The position numbers and the translations under genes are program-made. Under the pieces are notes generated by a model. The model searched no databases. It was not told where the DNA came from and saw only the letters and a list, made by a program, of their open reading frames with translations. 64,000 nt of DNA from Sediminimonas qiaohouensis DSM 21189 (lineage in GTDB: Bacteria; Pseudomonadota; Alphaproteobacteria; Rhodobacterales; Rhodobacteraceae), in assembly GCF_000423645.1 (NCBI RefSeq), contig NZ_AUIJ01000003.1, positions 62,001-126,000 on the forward strand, in the 5' to 3' direction. Below are positions 52,319 to 59,665 of this stretch, one piece after another; within the stretch, counting starts at the first letter, position 1, and each line of letters begins with the position of its first letter.

Positions 52319-53779
52319 ATGGCAATTCCGGTCGAGACATTCTTTCTGGCGGCAGAGGATCAGGGCACGCTTCAGGCCCGGATACGGGCGATGATCGCCA
52401 ATGGCATCCTGTCGGGCCGGTTCCAGCGGGGCGAGAAATTGCCATCGACCCGCAAGCTGGCGGCGCATCTGGGCGTCTCGCGCATCACCGTGACGCTGGC
52501 CTATACCGAGTTGCAGGCCAGCGATTACCTCACCTCACGCGGGCGCTCGGGCTTCTACGTCTCGCCCACTGCGCCCGAGCCGCGCCCCGATCACCCCGCG
52601 CCACCCCGGCGCGACGCGGTGGACTGGACCCGCGCCATCGGGCAGCGGTTTACCGGCGGTGCCACCGGCGAGAAACAGCACGATTGGGCCAGTTTCCGCT
52701 ACCCCTTCATCTACGGGCAGGCCGACCCGGCCCTGTTCGACCATGCCAACTGGCGGCTTTGCGCGCTTCAGGCGCTTGGCGCGCGGGATTTCTCGGCGCT
52801 GACGGCGGACCTTTACGATCGTGACGATCCCAAATTGATCGAATTCATCGCCCGCCACACCCTGCCGCGCCGGGGGATACTGGCGCGGCCGTCGGAAATC
52901 CTGGTGACGATGGGCGCACAGAACGCGCTGTGGCTGGCGGCGCAGGTGCTGCTGAATCAACGGCGCGTGGCGGCGGTGGAAAACCCCTGTTACCCGGCGC
53001 AGCGCGATATCCTGATGCAATCGCGCTGCAATCTCGCGGCGGTGGATGTGGATGCCGATGGCCTCCCGCCCGAGGCCCTGCCGGACGATACCGATGTCGT
53101 GTTCACCACCCCCTCGCACCAATGCCCGACCTCGGCCACCATGCCGGTTGCGCGCCGCCATGCCCTGCTGGAGCGCGCGCGCGACCTCGACGCCCTGATC
53201 GTCGAGGATGATTACGAGTTCGAGATGTCGTTCCTCTCGGCCCCCTCTCCGGCGCTCAAGTCCCTCGACGAGGATGGCCGCGTGATCTACATCGGCAGCT
53301 TTTCCAAATCGCTGTTTCCGGGCCTGCGCCTTGGCTACCTCGTCGGCCCCGAGCCGTTTATCCGCGAGGCCCGCGCCCTGCGCGCCACTGTCCTGCGCCA
53401 TCCGCCCGGCCATATCCAACGCACGGCGGCTTATTTCCTTAGCCTCGGCCACTACGATGCGCAGATCCGGCGCATGGGCCGCGTCCTGTCCGAGCGGCGG
53501 CGCGTCATGCAGGACGCGCTCGATGCGCATGGCCTGTCGGTCGCGGGGCAGGGGGCGTTCGGCGGCTCGGCCTTCTGGATGCGCACCTTGCATGGCCTCG
53601 ATAGCGCCGCGTTGGCCGCCACCCTCAAGACCCGCGATGTGCTGATCGAGCCGGGCTGGTCCTTCTTCGACCCGGCCCGCCCACGGCATGATTTCTACCG
53701 CCTTGCCTATTCCTCGATCCCCGCCGACCGGATCGCCGAAGGCGTCGCCCGTCTGGCCGCTGCGCAGGCCCGCGCCTGA
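52319..53779 (+). CDS. tauR: MocR-family (GntR-HTH/aminotransferase) regulator, probable TauR
   Basis: 486 residues. Residues 1-85 are a GntR winged helix (GILSGRFQRGEKLPSTRKLA, AHLGVSRITVTLAYTELQAS). The rest is an aminotransferase class I fold that binds pyridoxal phosphate: the PLP lysine lies in YIGSFSKSLFPGLRLGYLVG, the Asp-Tyr in LIVEDDYEFEM. The N-terminal VETFFLAAEDQGTLQARIRA resembles TauR, the taurine-responsive activator of Rhodobacter. Tandem CTGGWC boxes upstream agree. pta and ackA follow on the same strand. The taurine genes tpa, tauABC and xsc are not in this window. Confidence 0.8.
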   Translation: MAIPVETFFLAAEDQGTLQARIRAMIANGILSGRFQRGEKLPSTRKLAAHLGVSRITVTLAYTELQASDYLTSRGRSGFYVSPTAPEPRPDHPAPPRRDAVDWTRAIGQRFTGGATGEKQHDWASFRYPFIYGQADPALFDHANWRLCALQALGARDFSALTADLYDRDDPKLIEFIARHTLPRRGILARPSEILVTMGAQNALWLAAQVLLNQRRVAAVENPCYPAQRDILMQSRCNLAAVDVDADGLPPEALPDDTDVVFTTPSHQCPTSATMPVARRHALLERARDLDALIVEDDYEFEMSFLSAPSPALKSLDEDGRVIYIGSFSKSLFPGLRLGYLVGPEPFIREARALRATVLRHPPGHIQRTAAYFLSLGHYDAQIRRMGRVLSERRRVMQDALDAHGLSVAGQGAFGGSAFWMRTLHGLDSAALAATLKTRDVLIEPGWSFFDPARPRHDFYRLAYSSIPADRIAEGVARLAAAQARA

Positions 53780-53852
53780 TGCGGCGGATGGCGGTCGTGC
53801 ATTCGTCATTCAGCCGTGCCATGCAGGGCGCAGCCCCAAAACCCAAGGCGCC

Positions 53853-54797
53853 ATGATGCAAGATCCGTTTCCCTTCCTGTCCCCCATCACCGCCGACGCA
53901 CCCCGCCGCCTGCTGGATCGTGCGCACGGCCTGCCGGTGCCGCGCGTGGCACTGGTCAACGCGGGCGCCGAAAATCCCCTCTCCGGCATCCGCGAAGCGG
54001 CCGAGGCCGGCCTGGCCGAGCCAATCCTGATCGGCGATAGCGACAAGATCCGCGCCACCGCCGACGCGATCGGTTGGGACATAAGCGACCTGCGCCTGAT
54101 CCACGCGCCCCGCGATACCGCCGCCGCCAAGGCCGCCGAACTTGCCCGCATCGGCCAGGTGGATTCGATCATGAAAGGGCAGGTTCATACCTCGGCCTTC
54201 CTCAAGGCGCTGTTGCCGCGCGCCGCCGGTTTGCGGGCCGATGGCATGCGCTGCGGCCATGTCTTTCACATCACCGCGCCGCATTCCGACCGGCCCCTGC
54301 TGCTGACCGATGGCGCGCTCAACGTGGACCCCGATATCGCCACCCGGCAGGATTGTTTGCGCCACGCGATCACGCTGGCGCGGCAACTGGGCATTGAGCG
54401 GCCCAAGGCCGCGATCCTGTCGGCGAACGAGGACCCGATCCCGTCGCTGCGCAACTCGGTCGAGGCGGCACAGATCGCCGCGTGGGCGCGCACCGCCCTG
54501 CCGCAGGCCGACGTGGCCGGGCCGATGGCGCTTGACCTGATATTCTCGCGCGCGGCGGCCGAGGCCAAGCATTACGCATCGCCCGTGGCGGGGGATGCCG
54601 ATATCGTGCTGACCCCGAATATCACCACCGGCAACGCCGTGTTCAAGCTGATGATGTTGGGCATGGGCTGTTGCGCGGGGGGCGTGGTGCTGGGCGCCAA
54701 GGTGCCGATCCTGCTGACTTCGCGCGCGCAGGGGGCACCGGCGCGGATTGCCTCGGCGGCGCTGGGCGTGATCGCGGCGGCGGGGGGCGGGCAATGA
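53853..54797 (+). CDS. pta: Phosphate acetyltransferase (short type)
   Basis: 314 residues of the PTA_PTB family. DSIMKGQVHTSAFLKALLPR, HVFHITAPHSDRPLLLTDGA and VAGDADIVLTPNITTGNAVF are the conserved blocks. It interconverts acetyl-phosphate and acetyl-CoA. In taurine users the enzyme takes the acetyl-phosphate made by sulfoacetaldehyde acetyltransferase, and the regulator upstream supports that role. A phosphate butyryltransferase is the alternative. ATG 53853 is followed by a second ATG; either fits the AAGG site. It overlaps ackA by four bases. Confidence 0.87.
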   Translation: MMQDPFPFLSPITADAPRRLLDRAHGLPVPRVALVNAGAENPLSGIREAAEAGLAEPILIGDSDKIRATADAIGWDISDLRLIHAPRDTAAAKAAELARIGQVDSIMKGQVHTSAFLKALLPRAAGLRADGMRCGHVFHITAPHSDRPLLLTDGALNVDPDIATRQDCLRHAITLARQLGIERPKAAILSANEDPIPSLRNSVEAAQIAAWARTALPQADVAGPMALDLIFSRAAAEAKHYASPVAGDADIVLTPNITTGNAVFKLMMLGMGCCAGGVVLGAKVPILLTSRAQGAPARIASAALGVIAAAGGGQ

Positions 54798-55852
54798 TCC
54801 TGGTCGTCAATGCGGGCTCCAGCTCGATCAAGATCGCGCTGTTCACCGGCGCGCTCACGCGCCAGTTGACTGCCGAAGTGGCCGGTATCGGCGGCGACGC
54901 CTGCCTGCATGTGGATGGCACGGATACCGCCATTCCCGCCCCCGATCATGGCGCGGCACTGGATCATCTGTTGTCTGCGCTGTCTGATCGCGGCGTTACC
55001 CCCGATGGCCTGCGCTGCGCGGCGCACCGTATCGTGCATGGCGGCGCCACGTTGATCGCCCCGGCGCGCCTTGATGATGACGTGCTGGCGCGGATCGATG
55101 CCTGCACGCCGCTGGCACCGCTGCACAACCCGCATAACCTGTCGGCGATTCGGGCGCTGTCCGCCCGCGCGCCGGACCTGCCGCAATTCGGCAGTTTTGA
55201 TACCGCCTTTCATGCCACCTGCCCGGATCTGGCCACCACCTACGCCCTGCCCGAGGCCGAGCGCGCCAAGGGCATCCGCCGCTACGGCTTTCACGGGCTC
55301 AGCTACGCCGCGCTGGTCGAGGCGCTGCGCCCCGACGACCTGCCGAAGCGCCTGTTGGCCCTACACCTTGGCGGTGGCGCCAGCCTCTGCGCCATTCAAA
55401 ACGGGCGATCGGTGGCCACCTCGATGGGGTATTCACCGCTTGACGGGCTGGTCATGGGCACCCGCCCCGGCGAGATCGACGGCATGGCGGTTCTGCGCCT
55501 TGCCGCCGATCACGGGCTGGAGGGGGCGGCGCATCTGCTCAACCACGACAGCGGCCTGCGCGCGCTGGGCGGCACGGCGGACATGGCCGCGCTGCTGTCG
55601 GGCGACGACCCGCGCGCGCGGTTCGCCGTCGATCACTATTGCTACTGGGCGGCGCGGCAGGCGGGATCGGCGATCGTGGCGATGGGCGGGCTGGACGCCA
55701 TCGCCTTTACCGGGGGCATCGGCGAAAACGCCGCCCCGGTGCGCGACGCGATCACGCGGCACCTGTCATTCCTGGGCGACGTGCCGGTGCACGTCATCCC
55801 CTGCGACGAGGAACGCCAGATCGCGCGCGATGCGCTGCGCCTTCTGGATTAG
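54794..55852 (+). CDS. ackA: Acetate kinase
   Basis: 352 residues, slightly short of the usual 395-405. N-terminal MILVVNAGSSSIKIALF, then CAAHRIVHGG, FGSFDTAFHATCP, RRYGFHGLSYAALVEAL, VATSMGYSPLDGLVMGTRPG and IAFTGGIGENAAPVRDAI cover all acetokinase motifs. It makes ATP and acetate from acetyl-phosphate, so with Pta it can balance acetyl units. Translationally coupled to pta. Confidence 0.93.
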   Translation: MILVVNAGSSSIKIALFTGALTRQLTAEVAGIGGDACLHVDGTDTAIPAPDHGAALDHLLSALSDRGVTPDGLRCAAHRIVHGGATLIAPARLDDDVLARIDACTPLAPLHNPHNLSAIRALSARAPDLPQFGSFDTAFHATCPDLATTYALPEAERAKGIRRYGFHGLSYAALVEALRPDDLPKRLLALHLGGGASLCAIQNGRSVATSMGYSPLDGLVMGTRPGEIDGMAVLRLAADHGLEGAAHLLNHDSGLRALGGTADMAALLSGDDPRARFAVDHYCYWAARQAGSAIVAMGGLDAIAFTGGIGENAAPVRDAITRHLSFLGDVPVHVIPCDEERQIARDALRLLD

Positions 55853-55859
55853 GGCTTCC

Positions 55860-56429
55860 CTATTCGCCGCTGTCGAACATCGGCGCCACGCGCCTGTCCC
55901 AGAACCGCAGCACTCGCACCCGGATCGCCCAGAAGGTCGCGAACAGCACCACCAGGATCACGATGTTGCGCCACGGGATGATCCGCACATCGGGCCCCTC
56001 CACCGGCCACACCTTGACCGCGTTGGGAAAGATCGACAGCAACTCGCTGCGCCATCCGTAGTGCCGGATCGCGACCCATTGCGTCGTGCCTTCGCCCGGT
56101 TTGCTGATCAGGTTCGACGCCTCCGCCTGCAGATTCGCCGTGTCGAATTTGAAATACGGCGGCCAGCCCCAGCCGGTATCCTCGTTTCGGTAAACCATCG
56201 GTTTTTCGTCTGCACGGAACGCCTGGATGAAAAACACGTCGCGGTTGACCGTGCCGCTGGCGTTCCCCGATCCGCCGCTGGCCCAGAAAATGCTGTTGGC
56301 GCCGAAATCGACGCGCTTTTCATAGGTGTCGTTGATCCGCGCGATATCGTGCTGCGGCAAGGTGTAATGCAGGAACGCCGCCACCAGCAGCAACATCACG
56401 ATCCGAACACCCCATTTCACGTAAAACAT
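55860..56429 (-). CDS. DUF1523 family membrane protein
   Basis: 189 residues. An N-terminal membrane anchor (GVRIVMLLLVAAFLHYTL), an extracytoplasmic domain with HDIARINDTYEKRVDFGANS, DVFFIQAF and GWGWPPYFKFDTANLQAEAS, then a C-terminal helix (ILVVLFATFWAIRVRVLRFW). This fits DUF1523, known from Rhodobacterales, function unknown. The start is the ATG at 56429; the open frame continues upstream without the family pattern. It is convergent with ackA, seven bp apart. Confidence 0.8.
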   Translation of the reverse strand: MFYVKWGVRIVMLLLVAAFLHYTLPQHDIARINDTYEKRVDFGANSIFWASGGSGNASGTVNRDVFFIQAFRADEKPMVYRNEDTGWGWPPYFKFDTANLQAEASNLISKPGEGTTQWVAIRHYGWRSELLSIFPNAVKVWPVEGPDVRIIPWRNIVILVVLFATFWAIRVRVLRFWDRRVAPMFDSGE

Positions 56430-56601
56430 CACGGCTCCCTTCCTGCGCGGGCCCACGGCCGGAATCGGTGGCGCGGGCCGTTCCCTCATACGACGGTTGA
56501 CGCCCCGCGGCAAAGGGGGAACCGCAACAGACACGGGCTTGAATGCCGCGCGCCGCGCGCGCACACTCCGCCCCGATGATCGCACAACGAGGGAGAAAAC
56601 A

Positions 56602-57162
56602 ATGAAGCCTGTCGCGCTCGCGCTGCTTTGCCTGTCACTGACAACCGCCCCCGCCGCCGCGGACGAGATCACCGATGCGCTCGATGCTGCGCGCTCTGCC
56701 TATGAGGAGGGCGATATTCAGTACGCCATCGAAGAGCTGGACTTCGCCAAGCAGCGCCTTGCCGCCATGAAAGCAGAGGTGTTGGAGAAGTTCCTGCCCC
56801 CCGCGCCGGATGGCTGGACCCGCACGCTTGAGCCCGACATCGGTAGCGCAATGGGCATGATGGGCGGCGGCACCGGGGCCGAGGCCGACTATACCCCCGA
56901 AGACGGCGGTGCCGGCTATACCATCACCCTGATGGCCGATAGCCCGATGGTATCGGCGATGGCCGCGATGATCTCCAACGCCGGGTTGATGGGTGCGCAG
57001 ATTGAGCGCGTCGGGCGGCAGAAATTCATCGTGCAGGATGGCGAGATGACCGGCCTCGTGGATAACCGCATCCTGATCAAGGCCAACGGTGCGGATGTCG
57101 AAACCCTGCTTGCCGCGCTGGAAGGGATCGACTACCGCGCGCTTGGCCGCTTCGGCCAGTAA
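56602..57162 (+). CDS. Exported hypothetical protein
   Basis: 186 residues. A clear signal peptide (MKPVALALLCLSLTTAPAAA) is followed by a helical segment (DEITDALDAARSAYEEGDIQ, EELDFAKQRLAAMKAEVLEK) and a domain with Met/Gly-rich IGSAMGMMGGGTGAEADY, ending in VETLLAALEGIDYRALGRFG. It is periplasmic. I recall similar proteins in roseobacters but know no function. A GAGGGAG ribosome site precedes the ATG. Confidence 0.75.
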   Translation: MKPVALALLCLSLTTAPAAADEITDALDAARSAYEEGDIQYAIEELDFAKQRLAAMKAEVLEKFLPPAPDGWTRTLEPDIGSAMGMMGGGTGAEADYTPEDGGAGYTITLMADSPMVSAMAAMISNAGLMGAQIERVGRQKFIVQDGEMTGLVDNRILIKANGADVETLLAALEGIDYRALGRFGQ

Positions 57163-57186
57163 CCAAATCGCCCGGAGACCAAACGC

Positions 57187-58176
57187 ATGACAGCCGCCCC
57201 CGGTCCCGCCAACCTGATTACCGACGTGCCCGGCCTGCGCGTCGGCAACGCGCAAGACACCCACGTCAAGACAGGCGCGACGGTGCTGCTGTCTGATGCG
57301 CCGCTGACCGCCGGTGTGCATATCATGGGCGGTGCGCCGGGGGCTCGCGAAACCGATCTGCTCGCCCCCGACAAGACGGTCGAGCAGGTTGATGCGCTGG
57401 TGCTTTCGGGCGGCTCGGCCTTCGGCCTTGACGCCGCGTCGGGCGTGGCCGATGCCCTGCGCGCGCAGGGGCGCGGCTTTGCCGTCGGCGATCAGCGCGT
57501 GCCGATCGTGCCCGGCGCGATCCTCTTTGACCTGATCAATGGCGGCGACAAGGATTGGCCGGAAAACCCCTACAAGCGCCTCGGCGCGCGCGCGCTTGAG
57601 GACGCAGCCGCCGATTTCGCCCTGGGCAGCGTCGGCGCCGGCACCGGGGCCACCACTGCCACGCTGATGGGGGGGCTTGGCTCGGCCTCGATGCGGCTGC
57701 CTTCGGGGCATGTCGTGGGGGCGCTGGTGGCGGTCAACGCGCTCGGCTCGGCGGTGGTGGGGCAGGGGCCGCATTTCTGGGCCGCCCCGTTCGAGATCGG
57801 CGCCGAGTTCGGCGGCCTTGGCCCGGCGCATGCCTTTCCCGATCCGCACCTGCCGCAGACCAAGCTGTCGGCGCATGCCAACACCACCATCGGCATCATC
57901 GCCACCGATGCCGCGCTGACACAGGCGCAATGCACCCGCTTGGCCACCGCCGCGCATGACGGGCTCGCCCGCGCGCTGCTGCCCGCGCATACGCCGATGG
58001 ATGGCGATTTGATCTTTGCCGCCGCCACCGGCGCGCAGCCGCTTGGCGATCCGCTGTCCGATACGCTTTATCTCGGGCACGCGGCGGCCACCTGCATGGC
58101 GCGCGCCATCGCCCGCGGCGTGCACGCAGCCACTCCCGCGCCGGGCAATCCGCTCCCCTGCTGGAGCGAGCTTTAG
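57187..58176 (+). CDS. P1-family (S58) aminopeptidase
   Basis: 329 residues of the DmpA/P1 family of self-cleaving N-terminal-nucleophile hydrolases. N-terminal LITDVPGLRVGNAQDTHVKT, VDALVLSGGSAFGLDAASGV, GSVGAGTGATTATLMGGLGS, then VGALVAVNALGSAVVG where cleavage before Ser is expected. VSANTTIGIIATD-like HANTTIGIIATDAALTQAQC follows. It cuts small peptides or amides; the natural substrate is unknown. It overlaps the convergent ABC ATPase gene by four bases. Confidence 0.88.
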   Translation: MTAAPGPANLITDVPGLRVGNAQDTHVKTGATVLLSDAPLTAGVHIMGGAPGARETDLLAPDKTVEQVDALVLSGGSAFGLDAASGVADALRAQGRGFAVGDQRVPIVPGAILFDLINGGDKDWPENPYKRLGARALEDAAADFALGSVGAGTGATTATLMGGLGSASMRLPSGHVVGALVAVNALGSAVVGQGPHFWAAPFEIGAEFGGLGPAHAFPDPHLPQTKLSAHANTTIGIIATDAALTQAQCTRLATAAHDGLARALLPAHTPMDGDLIFAAATGAQPLGDPLSDTLYLGHAAATCMARAIARGVHAATPAPGNPLPCWSEL

Positions 58177-59105
58177 GCCGCCCCGCGCGTCAGGGTCAGG
58201 AACACGTCCTCAAGATCTGCCTGTTCGGTGCGCACGTCGCTGATCGAGATGCCGGCGGCGCGCACCGCCTCCAGGACCGCCTCGGCGGGGGTCTGCCGCG
58301 CGTGGTAATGCAGCGCCAGCGCACCATCGGCGCGCTGCTCCACCTCCACGCCCGCGGCCACGGGCAGGGCCTTGGGCGGGCTGGCGGGCTGGATCACCAT
58401 GGTCTTGCTGTCGATCCGCCCCAACAGGTTGGCGGTGCTGTCGCAGGCCACCACGCTCCCCTTGTTGATGATCGCGATCTCGTCGCACATCTCTTCGGCC
58501 TCTTCCAGGTAATGGGTGGTCAGGATGATCGTCATCCCCTGCTGGTTCAGGCGCCGCACATTGGCCCACAGCATCTGGCGCAGCTCGATATCCACGCCCG
58601 CCGTCGGCTCGTCCAGCACAAGGATATGCGGATGATGCACCAGCGCCTTGCCCAGCAGCAACCGCCGCCGCATGCCCCCCGACAGGGTGCGCGAATAGGC
58701 GTCGGCCTTGTCCTCCAGCCCCACCAGCCGCAGGATCTCGTCGGTGCGGCGCTGCGATTTCGGCACGCCATACAGCCCCGCCTGAACCTCCAGCGCGCCG
58801 CGCGGCTTGAAGAACGGATCAAGGTTCAGCTCCTGCGGCATCACCCCGATCGACGCGCGCGACTGGCGCGGGTTCACATCCTGGTCAAAGCCCCAGATCC
58901 GAACCCGGCCCGATGTCTTGATGACCAGCCCGGCCAGGATGTTGATCAACGTCGACTTGCCCGCCCCGTTCGGCCCCAGGAGGCCAAAGACCGACCCGGT
59001 CGGTATACTCAGGTCGATGCCCTTCAGCGCCTCATGCGGCGCAGTGCCCTTGCCGCCGGCATATGTCTTGCGTAGCTGCTCGATTTCGATGGCGTTGCTT
59101 GCCAT
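58173..59105 (-). CDS. ABC transporter ATP-binding protein (drug/export type)
   Basis: 310 residues. Walker A FGLLGPNGAGKSTLINILAG, signature TLSGGMRRRLLLGKALVHHP and Walker B ILVLDEPTAGVDIELRQML with EEAEEMCDEIAIINKG, the DrrA/NodI style of exporter ATPases, plus the usual C-terminal domain. No permease gene is adjacent, so its partner is elsewhere. ATG 59105 is preferred for its CAAGGG site; 59138 would add 11 residues. Its end overlaps the peptidase gene. Confidence 0.85.
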   Translation of the reverse strand: MASNAIEIEQLRKTYAGGKGTAPHEALKGIDLSIPTGSVFGLLGPNGAGKSTLINILAGLVIKTSGRVRIWGFDQDVNPRQSRASIGVMPQELNLDPFFKPRGALEVQAGLYGVPKSQRRTDEILRLVGLEDKADAYSRTLSGGMRRRLLLGKALVHHPHILVLDEPTAGVDIELRQMLWANVRRLNQQGMTIILTTHYLEEAEEMCDEIAIINKGSVVACDSTANLLGRIDSKTMVIQPASPPKALPVAAGVEVEQRADGALALHYHARQTPAEAVLEAVRAAGISISDVRTEQADLEDVFLTLTRGAA

Positions 59106-59180
59106 GGTGCCCTTGCCCCCGCGTTTATGATCGCTCATAACGGATCTAGTTCAGTTCCATCCAAAAGGGAATGACCCCAG

Positions 59181-59360
59181 ATGACCATCGAAGCCCCGGA
59201 AACCAAGGTCGTGGACAAATGGCGCATCGCCTGTGACGGCGGCGAAGGCCCGCTCGGCCACCCCCGCGTGTGGCTTCAGATACCGCACGATCAGGGCTGG
59301 ATCGAATGCCCCTATTGCGACGCGAAGTTCATTCACCGGGAGTTCGAAGGCAAGGTCTGA
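59181..59360 (+). CDS. zf-CHCC zinc-finger protein (NDUFS6-like)
   Basis: 59 residues: [20 protein letters not shown], then [20 protein letters not shown] and [16 protein letters not shown]. The Cys at 18, His at 26 and the CPYC pair form the CHCC zinc site of the family that includes mitochondrial complex I subunit NDUFS6. It may assist complex I assembly or Fe-S delivery, by homology. An AAAAGGG site lies upstream. It is too short for simple gene callers. Confidence 0.85.
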   Translation: MTIEAPETKVVDKWRIACDGGEGPLGHPRVWLQIPHDQGWIECPYCDAKFIHREFEGKV

Positions 59361-59385
59361 CGCCCCCCCGCACGTCAATAGCGGT

Positions 59386-59406
59386 GCGCCCCTTCGGGGC
59401 GCGCTT
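59386..59406 (+). terminator. Intrinsic terminator of the zf-CHCC gene
   Basis: GCGCCCC-TTC-GGGGCGC followed by GCTTTAT: a strong 7-bp stem with a short T-run. Confidence 0.65.
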
Positions 59407-59429
59407 TATCTTGCGTCGCCGCCCCTTGG

Positions 59430-59520
59430 GCGCCTCCGGTGTGAGTATTTGCCGGCAAGATGAAGCACAGCAAAGTCCCATGCGCTTCATCTTGCCCAAA
59501 GTACTCTGGGGGAGGCGCGC
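59430..59520. repeat. REP-like imperfect inverted repeat
   Basis: GGCAAGATGAAGC (59454-59466) and GCTTCATCTTGCC (59484-59496) are perfect complements. The similarity continues outward to GCGCCTCC and GGAGGCGC, giving two arms of about 37 bp with some mismatches. A second hairpin GGGGGC-AAG-GCCCCC follows at 59533-59547. No gene lies in 59361-59665. I recall the GCCTCC...GAGTATTT...AAGATGAAG pattern as a common intergenic repeat in Rhodobacterales. Confidence 0.6.
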
Positions 59521-59665
59521 GGCACGCGCGGCGGGGGCAAGGCCCCCATGGTCATGTATAAAGCGTGGCGCAGCCACACCGCTTTGATAGCCGGCAGGAA
59601 GCCACTGGAAGCGGTGGCCGGGCCGTGGCATACCGGCAGTTGCAGATCACCAAGGGAGCGCGCGC

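Noticed and set aside
55071-56579. 502-residue plus-strand frame across ackA and DUF1523
   Set aside because: Cys/Arg/Pro-rich out-of-frame reading of ackA; no ribosome site or family.
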